From an uncultured Collinsella sp. (GTDB lineage: Bacteria > Actinomycetota > Coriobacteriia > Coriobacteriales > Coriobacteriaceae), in assembly GCA_934654585.1 (NCBI GenBank), contig CAKUGF010000001.1, positions 124,001 to 188,000 on the forward strand: a stretch of DNA of 64,000 nucleotides. The letters are read 5' to 3'. The notes under the pieces are model-generated. The model searched no databases. It had not been told where the DNA came from and worked only from the letters and a program-made list of their open reading frames with translations. Positions within the stretch are counted from its first letter, which is position 1; each line of letters begins with the position of its first letter. Shown piece after piece: positions 16,925-25,878 of the stretch. The translations under genes were made by a program, and so were the position numbers.

Positions 16925-19900
16925 ATGCTGGAGCTCAAAGGTATTTGCAAAAGGTACGTTACGCAGTCGTTTACGCAGGTAGCGCTCGATAACGTAAACC
17001 TGGCTTTTCGCGACAACGAGTTCGTGGCCATTCTGGGTCCTTCGGGCTCGGGCAAAACCACGATGCTCAACGTTATTGGCGGACTGGACCATTTCGATTC
17101 CGGCGACCTGCTGATTGACGGCATCTCGACCAAGGACTTTCACGATCGTGATTGGGATGCCTACCGCAACAACCGCATCGGCTTTGTGTTCCAGAGCTAT
17201 AACCTCATTCCGCATCAGACCATCTTGGAAAACGTTGAGCTGGCGCTTACGCTCACGGGCGTGGGGCATGCCGAGCGCCGCCAGCGTGCGCGCGAGGCGC
17301 TCGAGGCGGTTGGCCTGGGAGAGCACGTTAACAAGCGCCCGAGCCAGCTTTCGGGTGGACAGATGCAGCGCGTGGCGATTGCCCGTGCCCTGATCAACGA
17401 CCCCGAGATCGTGCTGGCAGACGAGCCGACCGGTGCCTTGGACTCTACGACGTCCGTGCAGGTCATGGACTTGCTCAAGGATGTTGCACGCGACCGCCTG
17501 GTCATCATGGTCACGCACAATCCCGAGCTGGCGTACCAATACGCCACGCGCATCGTTAACCTCGCAGACGGAAAGATCACCGACGATTCCGACCCCTTTG
17601 ACGCCGCTGGGGCTGCGCGTCGCGAAGCCAAGCCCACGCGCAAAACCTCGATGAGCTTTGTGACGGCGCTGGGCCTTTCGGCGCGCAACCTCATGACCAA
17701 AAAGGGCCGGACCGCCATGACGGCCTTTGCGGGGTCGATTGGCATTATCGGCATCGCGGCGATCCTGGCGCTCTCTAATGGCGTGAACGGCTACATCAAA
17801 AAGGTCGAGGAAGATACGCTTTCGAGCTACCCGCTCACGATTTCCAAGCAGGACTACGACCTGTCGTCCATGATGGGCGGGCAGGGGGCCACGGATGATG
17901 GCGCGTCGGAGGATGATTCGGCCGACAGATCCGGCGGCAAGGCCAAGGGAACCGACAAGATTCCCGTGGTCACAGCCGTGAAGGATATGTTTGCGAGCGT
18001 TAAGTCCAACGATATGACGAGCTTTAAGGCGTGGCTCGATGCCGGTGGCGACGGTATCGATAAAGAGGTCAACGCCATCCAGTACGGGTATGGCGTAACG
18101 CCGGTTGTCTATCGTGCGGGCAAGGGCGACGAGAAGCCCGTGCGCCTGGTGCCCAACGCGATGACCGAGGCTATGAGCGGCGGCGCGAGCTCGGCGGCGA
18201 CGGTGAGCATGGATTCCATGGGCACCTCGGTCTTTAACGAGATGATCGATGACCAGAGTCTGCTCGACAGCCAATACGACGTCGTGGCGGGGCATTGGCC
18301 CACGTCCGCTAACGAGGCGGTGATGGTGCTTTCGAGCCGTGGAACGGTGGGCGACTATACGCTCTACAGCATCGGTGCGCTGGATATCGATGAGCTCAAC
18401 GACCTGGTCAACAGCGCCATGACAGCCGACGGTGGGGTGGAGACGCCCGAGACCGCTACCGACTTTACCTACGACGATGCGCTGTCCACCACGTTTAAGG
18501 TGTTGTCGCCGGCCGATGCCTATCGAAAAAATGACGAGACAGGCACGTGGACTGACATGTCTGGCGACGCCGACTTTATGGCAGCCAAGGTTGCCGACGG
18601 CATCGACGTGCGCATCGTGGGCGTGGTGCGACCCAACGAGACGGCCAACGCGAGTGCGTTGTCTCCGGGTATTGCCTACACGCACGCGCTGACTCGCCAG
18701 CTTATGGAGCGCGCGGCCGATTCGCAGATCGTGCAGGAGCAGCTTGCTCACCCCGAGACGGATGTCTTTACCGGCAAAACGTTTGACGAGCTGCAGGGCG
18801 AGGCCAAGCAGGGCGTGGACCTGGGCAGCATGTTCAGCGTGGACGAGGCAGCGCTTAAGAGCGCGTTCTCGTTCGATGCGTCTGCGCTTTCGGGTGCGGC
18901 CGGCGGCATGGATCTTTCGGGTATCGATCTGTCGGGTCTGGATATCGACCTTTCGGGCGTGGGCAAGGATATCGACTTCAGCGACATCATGGCCAAGGCG
19001 CCGACTCCCGATTTCTCGGGCGTCTTTGATGGCTTGGAGCTTACGCCCGAGCAAATGCAGCAGGTGGGAACGCTTGCCAACCAGCTGTTTGAGGGCTTTA
19101 TGCAGTCTGATCAGTTTAAGGCGCTGACGCCCGAGGACCTTAAGGACGCGTCGAAGCTCGCTGCTGCGTTCTCGGCGTATCTTGAGAACGATGCCACGGC
19201 GCAGCAATGCCTGGCGCAGCTCAAGGCGCTGGGCGGAGATGCGCTGGCTGAGCGGCTGCAGCAGGCGATGACCGACTACGTGCAAAAACAGCTCGCACCC
19301 TATTTGCAGCAGGCTATGGACCAGGTGATGAAGGCGATCAGCGAGCAGATTGCGACGACCGTATCGTCCCAGCTCAAAGCAGGCGCGGCGGGGCTCATGG
19401 GGCAAATGGCGACGCAAATGTCATCGGCTTTTGCCAATCTGGCGAGCGCCATGCACGTGGATGCGAGCGCCTTTGCCCGTGCTATCCACTTCAACATGGA
19501 CGCCGAGGACCTGAGTTCGCTCATGATGAGCTACGCGAAAGCGTCGAAGCTCACCTACGACAACAACCTGACCACGCTGGGCTATGCGGATGAGGCGGAC
19601 CCCATCTCGGTCAAGATCTTCCCGCGCGACTTTGAGGCCAAGGAGCGCGTGCTCGACCACATCGATGCATACAACGAGCAGGTCAAGGCTGCCGGACACG
19701 ATGAGCAGGCCATCTCGTACACCGACTACATGGGTATCATCATGGGTTCAGTGACCGATATCGTAAACACCATCAGCTTGGTGCTCATCGCGTTCGTGAG
19801 CATCAGCTTGGTCGTGAGCTCCATCATGATCGGCATCATCACCTACATCAGTGTGCTGGAGCGCAAAAAGGAGATCGGCATCCTGCGCGCGATCGGTGCA

Positions 19901-20173
19901 TCGAGACGCAACGTGGCTAACGTGTTCAATGCCGAGACCTTTATCGAAGGTCTTATCGCTGGTGTTTTTGCCATCGTTGTCGTGGTGCTCGTGAGCTTCC
20001 CGGTCAATGCTTGGGCTCTTGCGACCAAGCAAGTACCCAACCTGATGAGCCTTCCCGTGCAAGATGCACTGGTGCTCATCGCGATTTCGGTGCTGCTGAC
20101 GGTGGTCGCCGGCCTGCTGCCCGCTCGCAGCGCATCCAAGAAGGACCCCGTGGAGGCCCTGCGCTCCGAATAG
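16925..20173 (+). CDS. Very large ABC transporter, ATPase fused to FtsX/MacB-like permease (1082 aa)
   Basis: Residues 1-230 are a LolD/MacB-type ATPase: Walker [10 protein letters not shown], signature [15 protein letters not shown], Walker [14 protein letters not shown]-loop His. A first membrane helix ([14 protein letters not shown]) is followed by a ~650-residue extracytoplasmic region and three C-terminal helices with an FtsX-type core ([20 protein letters not shown]). The external region holds [20 protein letters not shown] repeats and a Gln-rich helical part. This architecture usually exports peptides or works on the envelope. ATG 16925 has GGGAGAGG upstream. No two-component genes adjoin it directly. 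Confidence 0.92.
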   Translation: MLELKGICKRYVTQSFTQVALDNVNLAFRDNEFVAILGPSGSGKTTMLNVIGGLDHFDSGDLLIDGISTKDFHDRDWDAYRNNRIGFVFQSYNLIPHQTILENVELALTLTGVGHAERRQRAREALEAVGLGEHVNKRPSQLSGGQMQRVAIARALINDPEIVLADEPTGALDSTTSVQVMDLLKDVARDRLVIMVTHNPELAYQYATRIVNLADGKITDDSDPFDAAGAARREAKPTRKTSMSFVTALGLSARNLMTKKGRTAMTAFAGSIGIIGIAAILALSNGVNGYIKKVEEDTLSSYPLTISKQDYDLSSMMGGQGATDDGASEDDSADRSGGKAKGTDKIPVVTAVKDMFASVKSNDMTSFKAWLDAGGDGIDKEVNAIQYGYGVTPVVYRAGKGDEKPVRLVPNAMTEAMSGGASSAATVSMDSMGTSVFNEMIDDQSLLDSQYDVVAGHWPTSANEAVMVLSSRGTVGDYTLYSIGALDIDELNDLVNSAMTADGGVETPETATDFTYDDALSTTFKVLSPADAYRKNDETGTWTDMSGDADFMAAKVADGIDVRIVGVVRPNETANASALSPGIAYTHALTRQLMERAADSQIVQEQLAHPETDVFTGKTFDELQGEAKQGVDLGSMFSVDEAALKSAFSFDASALSGAAGGMDLSGIDLSGLDIDLSGVGKDIDFSDIMAKAPTPDFSGVFDGLELTPEQMQQVGTLANQLFEGFMQSDQFKALTPEDLKDASKLAAAFSAYLENDATAQQCLAQLKALGGDALAERLQQAMTDYVQKQLAPYLQQAMDQVMKAISEQIATTVSSQLKAGAAGLMGQMATQMSSAFANLASAMHVDASAFARAIHFNMDAEDLSSLMMSYAKASKLTYDNNLTTLGYADEADPISVKIFPRDFEAKERVLDHIDAYNEQVKAAGHDEQAISYTDYMGIIMGSVTDIVNTISLVLIAFVSISLVVSSIMIGIITYISVLERKKEIGILRAIGASRRNVANVFNAETFIEGLIAGVFAIVVVVLVSFPVNAWALATKQVPNLMSLPVQDALVLIAISVLLTVVAGLLPARSASKKDPVEALRSE

Positions 20174-20203
20174 TGTGGCAAAAGGACAGTCCCTTTGTCA
20201 CAT
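20174..20203. repeat. REP-like GGGAC-core palindrome, variant copy
   Basis: TGTGGCAAAAGGA and CCCTTTGTCACA flank a short centre directly after the stop codon of the ABC gene. It is a degenerate member of the palindrome family found at 24865, 58689 and 62411. Confidence 0.7.
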
Positions 20204-20220
20204 TGGGTGGCTTGTGAATT

Positions 20221-20403
20221 CGAGGTCTAATACTTTCCCGAGAAGTGAACGAGTCAAAATGGACCCCCGAAACATCGACACTTTTGAGAGGCAATTTCCT
20301 GCGGTTTTGCCGATCAAATCCTGCAGTTTTGACCTCTAAAAATGTCGATGCTTCGGGGGTCCAAATACGGTCGTTCACTTCTCGGAAAAAGTATTAGACC
20401 TCG
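20221..20403. repeat. Hairpin element, copy 1 (183 bp, near full-length inverted repeat)
   Basis: The outer arms (20221-20252 and 20371-20403) differ by one inserted base. Complementarity continues inward through GGACCCCCGAA and a CTGCGG/CTGCAG region, so almost the whole element folds into one long hairpin. It shares its core with the copy at 22082 (CGAGAAGTGAACGA, GGACCCCCGAAACATC), but the outermost ~16 bp differ between copies while staying self-complementary. It has no coding capacity. Confidence 0.85.
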
Positions 20404-20438
20404 TCGCACAGGGCTAGCGGACATCACCAAATTGGCTA

Positions 20439-20624
20439 CTATTCCTTGTAGCTTCGCGGAATTACGAGCAGCACGAGGAGGGAAAAGCCGAGCAGGATGC
20501 CAGGCAGGGCGCCTTCGACGAAGGCGCCAAAGTCGCCGCCGACAAAAAAGCCGAGGTAACCGATGACGCCGCAGATGCTGCCGAGTATGCCCGTGATGCG
20601 CAGGGCCCTCATAACGCGATCCAT
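20439..20624 (-). CDS. Small two-TM membrane protein (61 aa)
   Basis: The protein begins MDRVMRALRITGILGSICGVIGYLG and has a second hydrophobic helix, LPGILLGFSLLVLLVIPRSYKE. The ATG at 20624 has TGAGGAC 7 nt upstream, better than the longer start at 20681. It resembles generic small Coriobacteriia membrane proteins of unknown role. Confidence 0.7.
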   Translation of the reverse strand: MDRVMRALRITGILGSICGVIGYLGFFVGGDFGAFVEGALPGILLGFSLLVLLVIPRSYKE

Positions 20625-20720
20625 AGCAACTGTCCTCACGCTCAATGGGATGTCGATGCGCCAAGCGTATCGAAAGCTCATATTGAAACCGTTTGCGTGT
20701 GGTAATCGCTGAGTATGGAC

Positions 20721-21872
20721 CTAGCTCTTCTTCGCAGAGAGCATAAGACTAATTTCCGGATGGGTGTATTCGTCGAACTCGTCTTCGGGATCGGTGTCAA
20801 AGGTGTAGTACGACTTTATGGACTTGTCCTCAGTCTTGATGCTGATCCCTTCGTATAGGGAGCCGGCCAAAAATGCCTGCTTAAATTCATCCGACAGGCT
20901 ACAGGGCATGAGGAGGCCTGGCGCGGCAACGGAAATATCCAGTCCATTGAGCGGGGCGCAGAGCGTAGCGATATCCTGCTCAACGCGAGCGAGGTTGTCT
21001 TCAAAGCTTGCCTCGGGGTCGATTTGGCTGGTGTAGTCGACGTCCGTGAGCGTGCCGTCTGCGTCAAAAGAAAGGTAGACATAGGCTGCCTGAGGGCCAA
21101 GGTCGTTATCGCGCAAATAGCCGATAATGCGGTAGCCATAGTCGTGATACGACTCGCATGGGTCGTCTGCCGTGATGCGTTCGCACACGGGTTCTAGGGC
21201 ATCCTGCGTAATGGCGAGCTGTTCGGCGACAGCGGCCTTTCTTGCCTGGAGCTCGCTGCTTCCCTGGACAAACTGCGGGATGTAGGCGCCAAGCAGCACA
21301 ATGACGGGCACTGCGATGAGCGTGATAATCTGTTTCTTGGCGCTCGGAATCTCAACGCCGTATGCGGCCGCCAGGGCCTCGGCATTGCTCGAGGTTTCGG
21401 CGAGCACGTCCGCCGCGGTGGCAACTGCCCCTACGGCTCCGGCAATCTCTGCGGCGCCGCCCAAGTTGCGCGCGACATCGTTATCGCTGTCCTTGAGCAG
21501 GCGGCCGGCAGCTTGCGCGGCGAGCACGCCGGCGACCCCTGCGGAACGGTCTTTGTTAGTTTGGGCCACCGCGAGTCGGCTCTGCAGCTCTTTCCACTGT
21601 TTGCCCTGCATTCCAAAGCGCGGGGCGAGTGCACAGTAGCAAAAGATGGCGAGTTCAATTGCGGTGAGTGCGATGGCGGTATAGATTCCCGCTGCCTGGA
21701 ATTCCTTTTGGTGAAACGCGATGTCGTTGATCATCTGAAGCGGCAGCATGAGCAGACATGCTACGAACGACATGACGAGCGCGGCAGCTGCGATCTTGGG
21801 GTACGTGCAGTACCGCTGGATACGCTTCTTTTCTTGTTCGGTGAGCTGCTGCATGGGGTCCTCGACTCTCAT
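20721..21872 (-). CDS. Membrane protein of unknown function (383 aa)
   Basis: Two hydrophobic segments near the N-terminus (about 28-50 and 63-86) and one near the middle (ITLIAVPVIVLLGAYI) predict three spans. Between them lies an Ala-rich helical cytoplasmic region (AAQAAGRLLKDSDNDVARNLGGAAEIAGAV, interrupted). The C-terminal ~170 residues are acidic, soluble and contain two Cys (PVCERITADDPCE). I recognise no family. Starts at 21872 (GGAG 4 nt upstream) and 21854 are about equally plausible. Confidence 0.75.
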   Translation of the reverse strand: MRVEDPMQQLTEQEKKRIQRYCTYPKIAAAALVMSFVACLLMLPLQMINDIAFHQKEFQAAGIYTAIALTAIELAIFCYCALAPRFGMQGKQWKELQSRLAVAQTNKDRSAGVAGVLAAQAAGRLLKDSDNDVARNLGGAAEIAGAVGAVATAADVLAETSSNAEALAAAYGVEIPSAKKQIITLIAVPVIVLLGAYIPQFVQGSSELQARKAAVAEQLAITQDALEPVCERITADDPCESYHDYGYRIIGYLRDNDLGPQAAYVYLSFDADGTLTDVDYTSQIDPEASFEDNLARVEQDIATLCAPLNGLDISVAAPGLLMPCSLSDEFKQAFLAGSLYEGISIKTEDKSIKSYYTFDTDPEDEFDEYTHPEISLMLSAKKS

Positions 21873-21911
21873 CGTTCTCCACGGGCGATACACGCATGCC
21901 CATGAGTATAA

Positions 21912-22025
21912 ATGAGTGGAGGGCGTCTGTTATTCAAACATGGCGCCAACGGCGTGGTGCTGGTGATCGTCGCGGTCATGAACGTCGTCTTTTGGAACCT
22001 GAAACCGCTGCCGAGGGATGAATAG
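21912..22025 (+). CDS. Candidate single-TM micro-protein (37 aa)
   Basis: The frame reads MSGGRLLFKHGAN, then the hydrophobic GVVLVIVAVMNVVFW, then NLKPLPRDE and a stop. A strong terminator hairpin follows 8 bp later, which supports a real transcript on this strand. Against it, no good ribosome site precedes the ATG at 21912; GGAGGG lies just inside the frame and might serve a non-ATG start. The composition looks protein-like, with a clean hydrophobic block and charged ends. Confidence 0.45.
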   Translation: MSGGRLLFKHGANGVVLVIVAVMNVVFWNLKPLPRDE

Positions 22026-22033
22026 CGAGTAGG

Positions 22034-22056
22034 GGGGCCGCCCGCTGGGCGGCCCC
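22034..22056 (+). terminator. Hairpin after the micro-protein frame
   Basis: A perfect 10-bp GC stem GGGGCCGCCC/GGGCGGCCCC with a 3-nt loop is followed by TTCGCTGTTT on the plus strand. The T-run is weak. Confidence 0.6.
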
Positions 22057-22081
22057 TTCGCTGTTTGCGGGGCCAGCAAAT

Positions 22082-22264
22082 CGAAGGTGAATGGTTTTCC
22101 CGAGAAGTGAACGACCTATTCTGGACCCCCGAAACATCCGTATTTTTTGACGTCAAAACCGCAGGATTTGAATGGCAAAACCGCAGGAAATAGCTTTCCA
22201 AAAGTGTCGATGCTTCGGGGATCCATTTTTACTCGTTCACTTCTCCGAAAACCATTCACCTTCG
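22082..22264. repeat. Hairpin element, copy 2 (183 bp)
   Basis: The outer arms at 22082-22114 and 22233-22264 pair almost perfectly. The core (CGAGAAGTGAACGA, GGACCCCCGAAACATC, two AAACCGCAGGA-type segments) is shared with copy 1 at 20221, but the outer stem reads CGAAGGTGAATGG instead of CGAGGTCTAATAC. Both arms changed together, which preserves the hairpin. Confidence 0.85.
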
Positions 22265-22333
22265 TTGTGCGAGGTGCGGTTGGAAGGGCGGCTGGTGCCG
22301 GGTGATCACCTTTGCCTTAAGCGGGCTGCCAGT

Positions 22334-23089
22334 TTAGATCTCCAACGCGCCGTACTGTTCGTCGTTCACAGGCTCGAGCCACTCGTTGCTTGTATTCTCG
22401 CCCGGGTATTCAAAGGCCAGGTGGCTGAACCAGCTGTTGGCGGAGGCGCCGTGCCAGTGCTTTACGTTGGCAGGAATCTCGACGACATCGCCGGGGTGCA
22501 GGCGCTGCGCGGGCTTGCCCTCTTCCTGGTACCAGCCCTCGCCATCGACACAGATCAGCACCTGTCCGCCGCCTTTACTTGCGTGGTGGACATGCCAGTT
22601 GTTGCGGCAGCCCGGCTCAAAGGTGACGTTGTGAATGGGCAGGTAATCGTCCGGAGTGGTCAGCGCATTGAGATAGCTCTGGCCGATAAAGTACGGCGCG
22701 TAGGCATCATTGGGCTCGCCGAGGCCAAACGTTCCGCCGCGGACCTCTGACGCCTCTGCGCCGTCAGCCGCGTCGGCATAGACGTCCTTGGCCATGTTGA
22801 AGGCAGCCCAGGCTTTGGGCCAGCCGGCGTAGAAGGCCACATGCGTGATGGCGGCAGCCATCTCCTTTTGGCTCACGCCGTGCTTGCGTGCATTGGCGAT
22901 GTGGTAGGAGAGTGAACTGTCTGTGATGCCCTGCGACACGAGGGCAACTACGGTGATGAGGCTTCGCGTCTTAAGGTCGAGGTCAGCGTTGTTCCAGTTC
23001 TCGCCAAAGAGCACATCGTCGTTAAAATGCGCAAAATCGGGAGCGAACTTGCCTAGGGCATCGCGGCCTGCGGTTTGTTTGATGGCCAT
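22334..23089 (-). CDS. Carboxymuconolactone decarboxylase-cupin fusion (251 aa)
   Basis: Residues ~20-110 are a CMD/AhpD-like helical domain (LDLKTRSLITVVALVSQG, HIANARKHGVSQKEMAAAITHVAFYAGWPKAWAA, in two parts). Residues ~150-240 are a cupin (HNVTFEPGCRNNWHVHHA, VLICVDGEGWYQEEG, HPGDVVEIPANVKHWHGA). The CMD domain lacks an obvious CxxC peroxidase pair, so a decarboxylase or isomerase-like role, with metal in the cupin, is more likely. It is the last gene of a minus-strand operon with flavodoxin. Confidence 0.9.
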   Translation of the reverse strand: MAIKQTAGRDALGKFAPDFAHFNDDVLFGENWNNADLDLKTRSLITVVALVSQGITDSSLSYHIANARKHGVSQKEMAAAITHVAFYAGWPKAWAAFNMAKDVYADAADGAEASEVRGGTFGLGEPNDAYAPYFIGQSYLNALTTPDDYLPIHNVTFEPGCRNNWHVHHASKGGGQVLICVDGEGWYQEEGKPAQRLHPGDVVEIPANVKHWHGASANSWFSHLAFEYPGENTSNEWLEPVNDEQYGALEI

Positions 23090-23133
23090 GGAGGCTCTTT
23101 TCTAACTAGAGATAATCGATTGGAATTTGAGCG

Positions 23134-23610
23134 TTACGAGCGGTTGCTCTCGACAAATTGTTTGAGTTCGGTATTGCTTGCTCCATTTAGTATTGCGCCC
23201 GGGACGATCGTTGCGCCGGGAGCGCTGGCTGCAAGAACCTTTGCGGTCTTGCCCATACCGCTGCCACCGGAGGTCGCAAAGAGGACAATCTTCTTGTCAG
23301 CAAAGCTCTGGGACTCCAAGAACGTCTTGATAATCGCCGGCGCAACATACCACCAGATGGGGAAGCCCAGGTAGATGGTGCTGTATTCATCGAGGCCCGA
23401 AGGCTTCGAGGCAATGACGGGGCGGCAGGTGGGGTCGTTGGCCTCAAGCGTGCCGCGGCTGTTCTTGTCGTTCCAGTTGAGATCTGCGGCTGTGTAGGGT
23501 TTGGCGGGCTCAATCTCAAATAGGTCGGCGTCGGCTGCTTTCGCAAGACGCTCGGCGACGTCTTTTGTCACACCACTGGCGCTGAAATAGGCTACAAGGG
23601 TCTTCGGCAT
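23134..23610 (-). CDS. Flavodoxin (158 aa)
   Basis: It begins KTLVAYFSASGVTKDVAERLA, an FMN-phosphate loop, and continues FEIEPAKPYTAADLNW, typical of the flavodoxin-4 group. YLGFPIWWYVAPAIIKTFLE and FATSGGSGMGKT contribute the flavin-binding loops. ATG 23610 has AAAGGAG upstream. It lies 44 bp before the CMD-cupin gene and 10 bp after a 68-residue protein, so the three appear to be one operon under the divergent LysR regulator. Confidence 0.92.
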   Translation of the reverse strand: MPKTLVAYFSASGVTKDVAERLAKAADADLFEIEPAKPYTAADLNWNDKNSRGTLEANDPTCRPVIASKPSGLDEYSTIYLGFPIWWYVAPAIIKTFLESQSFADKKIVLFATSGGSGMGKTAKVLAASAPGATIVPGAILNGASNTELKQFVESNRS

Positions 23611-23620
23611 GGCTACTCCT

Positions 23621-23827
23621 TTATTTGATGGCTTCTTGTAACGTATAGATGAGGTAGTCGAGCGTCTCGAGGTGTTTTTGTCCGGCGTGGATGCGTTCGA
23701 GTAGTTCGCGGCGGTAGGTCTTAAGGCGGCAAATGCGGGCGCAGGCGCTTGGCAGTCCCGAGAGCTCGTCGATAAACGCATCACAACAGCCAGCGTCGCG
23801 CAGGTTCGTGATAGTCTTTTCGTCCAT
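23621..23827 (-). CDS. Small helical protein of the flavodoxin operon (68 aa)
   Basis: MDEKTITNLRDAGCCDAFIDELSGL is followed by a long basic helix (RICRLKTYRRELLERIHAGQ) and LETLDYLIYTLQEAI. Short proteins of this type, with an ELL.KIH..QK.ID.LDYLIY pattern, often accompany flavodoxin and LysR genes in Firmicutes, but their function is unknown. The best ribosome site (AAGGAGG) is ~14 nt from the ATG, which is long. Confidence 0.7.
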   Translation of the reverse strand: MDEKTITNLRDAGCCDAFIDELSGLPSACARICRLKTYRRELLERIHAGQKHLETLDYLIYTLQEAIK

Positions 23828-23902
23828 TGTGCGGCTTGGGTCCTCCTTGTTCTTGAGGGGATGGCTATAGCGTACGTTGGCGGGCTGATGATGTATATTG
23901 CC

Positions 23903-23923
23903 TATATCGACTAACTGGATATA
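23903..23923. promoter_or_regulatory. Candidate LysR-type binding site
   Basis: TATAT-N11-ATATA, a T-N11-A dyad, lies in the divergent region between the flavodoxin operon and lysR, where an autoregulating LysR protein would bind. Confidence 0.5.
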
Positions 23924-23975
23924 CGAGATACGAATGACTGACTTTAGGTGAGTTTCACATGGCTGGAGGTGCGAC

Positions 23976-24860
23976 ATGGAGCTGCGAACTCTGCGCTATT
24001 TTTTGGCGGTGGCGCGCGAGGAGAACATGACCGAGGCGGCCAACGTGCTGCACGTGACGCAGCCTACGTTGTCGCGCCAGATTGCAGACTTGGAGCGCGA
24101 GCTAGGCGTTGAGCTGTTTGAGCGGACCAATCGGTCATGCGTGCTTACGGGGGACGGCATGCGCTTGCGTCAGCGCGCTGAGGAAATTCTGGCGCTGGTG
24201 GAGCAGACCGAATCCGAGATGAGCGATCAGGAGCTTGGCATTGCCGGCAACATCCGCATTGGTGCGGGAGAAACGCAGGCCATGCGCTATGTACTAGATA
24301 CGTTTGCTGCGCTGCACCGCGATTATCCCGCCGTGACGATTGAGCTCTACACGGGTAATGCCGACGCGACAGAGGAGCGTCTGGAGCGAGGGCTGCTGGA
24401 CTTTGCCCTGCTCTTGGAGCCGGTCAACCTAGACAAATACGAGTGGATTCGAATGCCGCAGGTCGACCGCGTGGGCGTTGCCGTGGCGAGTGATGGGCCG
24501 TGGGGGTCGCTCGATGTGCTGACTCCTGCAGATTTGGCCGTGATGCCGCTGTTGCTGAGTTCGCGCACGTCGAATAAGGCAGTCGATCTGGTGGCATGGT
24601 CGGGCGGGCGGATTGACCCCGAAGCCCTTAACGTGGTGGGGCGCTTCGACTTGATCGGCAACGCCTCACATCTCATCCGCTCGGGCGCGGCGTGCGCCAT
24701 GGGCATCGATCATCTGCTGCAAGTGGATGCGAGCTCCCAGATGCGATTTGTGCCGCTTGACCCACCGATCGAGATCGCGTCCTTCTTGGTATGGAAAAAG
24801 TACCGCCTGCGTTCGCGCGCCTGCGAAGAGTTTCTGAATCGCTTAAAGCGCAAGGCATAA
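23976..24860 (+). CDS. LysR-family transcriptional regulator (294 aa)
   Basis: The N-terminal winged helix is intact (MELRTLRYFLAVAREENMTEAANVLHVTQPTLSRQIADLERELG, in segments up to residue ~60). A periplasmic-binding-like effector domain follows (GNIRIGAGETQAMRYVL...). It diverges from the small-protein/flavodoxin/CMD-cupin operon, with a T-N11-A dyad between them, so it probably controls that operon. The effector is unknown; a redox-active or aromatic compound would suit the targets. Confidence 0.93.
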   Translation: MELRTLRYFLAVAREENMTEAANVLHVTQPTLSRQIADLERELGVELFERTNRSCVLTGDGMRLRQRAEEILALVEQTESEMSDQELGIAGNIRIGAGETQAMRYVLDTFAALHRDYPAVTIELYTGNADATEERLERGLLDFALLLEPVNLDKYEWIRMPQVDRVGVAVASDGPWGSLDVLTPADLAVMPLLLSSRTSNKAVDLVAWSGGRIDPEALNVVGRFDLIGNASHLIRSGAACAMGIDHLLQVDASSQMRFVPLDPPIEIASFLVWKKYRLRSRACEEFLNRLKRKA

Positions 24861-24864
24861 TCTA

Positions 24865-24895
24865 TGTGACAAAGGGACTGTCCCTTTGTCACATT
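24865..24895. repeat. REP-like GGGAC-core palindrome, perfect copy
   Basis: ATGTGACAAAGGGAC and its exact reverse complement flank a single T, a 31-nt perfect palindrome 4 bp after lysR. Another copy with identical arms lies at 62411. Confidence 0.88.
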
Positions 24896-24908
24896 GAGTT
24901 GAGAGTGG

Positions 24909-25868
24909 ATGTTGATGTATTTATCGCTGGCCCCTATGGAGGGGATTACCGGGCATGTGTTCCGTCGCGTGCACGCGGAGTGTTTTGGCGCACTCGATTG
25001 TTATTACACGCCGTTTTTGCCGCCGCCACGGGTGGGCAACCGCTTTGGCGGTAAGGCGTTTAAAGAGGTCGATCCCGCCAATAACCAGGGGCTTAACGTG
25101 GTGCCTCAGCTGATGTCCAAAAACGCGGACGAGTTTGTGTGGGCGGCGCAGGTGCTCGCCGACATGGGTTACCGCGAGGTCAATCTCAACCTTGGCTGCC
25201 CCTCGGGCACGGTTGTCGCCAAGGGGAAGGGTTCGGGCTTTCTGCGCAACTTGGATGAGCTCGAGGTGTTCTTGAGCGACGTGTGCGAGCGCTCGCCATT
25301 GCCGGTGTCGGTCAAGACCAGGCTGGGACTGGAGAGCGACGATGAGTACGAGCGCGTGCTCGACCTCTATTGCCGCATGCCGCTGGCAGAGCTGATCGTG
25401 CATCCGCGCGTGCAAAAGGACCGCTATACGGGCTCGCCGCGCAAAGAGTTTTACGGTGAGACGCTGGAGCGGGCGCCGTTCCCGGTGGCCTATAACGGCG
25501 ACATCTTTGATCTTGAGGACATGGATACGCTGGTGGAGGCCTATCCCGGGACGCGCCACGTAATGTTGGGGCGCGGCTTGCTTGCGAACCCTGCGCTGGC
25601 TCGCATGGTTACCGGCGGTCCCGCTGCCACGGCAGCTGAACTGCAGCGCTTCCACGACATGTTGTTTGCGGCGTATGCAGAAGAGATTGGCGGCAACGCG
25701 GTCTTTCGCATGAAGGAGTGGTGGTTCTACGCCAAGTGCGCCTTCGCCGATCCCGCTACCGTTCACAAGATCGTGCGCAAGACCAAAAAGGTCGACGAAT
25801 ACCGCGCCGCCGTCGAGCGCGTCTTTCGCGAGCAGCCGCTCGCACCTACCGCCCGCTTTTGCGGCTAA
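24909..25868 (+). CDS. tRNA-dihydrouridine synthase family protein (319 aa)
   Basis: The Dus signature runs through the protein: LAPMEGITGHVFRR at the start, VPQLMSKNADEFVWAA, VNLNLGCPSGTVVAKGKGSGFL with the catalytic Cys, VKTRLG, LIVHPRVQKDRYTG, YNGDIF and MLGRGLLANPAL for FMN phosphate. It reduces uridines in tRNA using FMN. The C-terminal helical domain is present. Which uridine it modifies cannot be told. ATG 24915 is an alternative start. Confidence 0.93.
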   Translation: MLMYLSLAPMEGITGHVFRRVHAECFGALDCYYTPFLPPPRVGNRFGGKAFKEVDPANNQGLNVVPQLMSKNADEFVWAAQVLADMGYREVNLNLGCPSGTVVAKGKGSGFLRNLDELEVFLSDVCERSPLPVSVKTRLGLESDDEYERVLDLYCRMPLAELIVHPRVQKDRYTGSPRKEFYGETLERAPFPVAYNGDIFDLEDMDTLVEAYPGTRHVMLGRGLLANPALARMVTGGPAATAAELQRFHDMLFAAYAEEIGGNAVFRMKEWWFYAKCAFADPATVHKIVRKTKKVDEYRAAVERVFREQPLAPTARFCG

Positions 25869-25878
25869 CTAGTCATCG

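Noticed and set aside
16523..19417. 964-codon minus-strand frame
   Set aside because: It lies antisense to the ABC transporter and the TlpA gene, both with clear motifs. It is rich in Arg/His as expected of such shadows.
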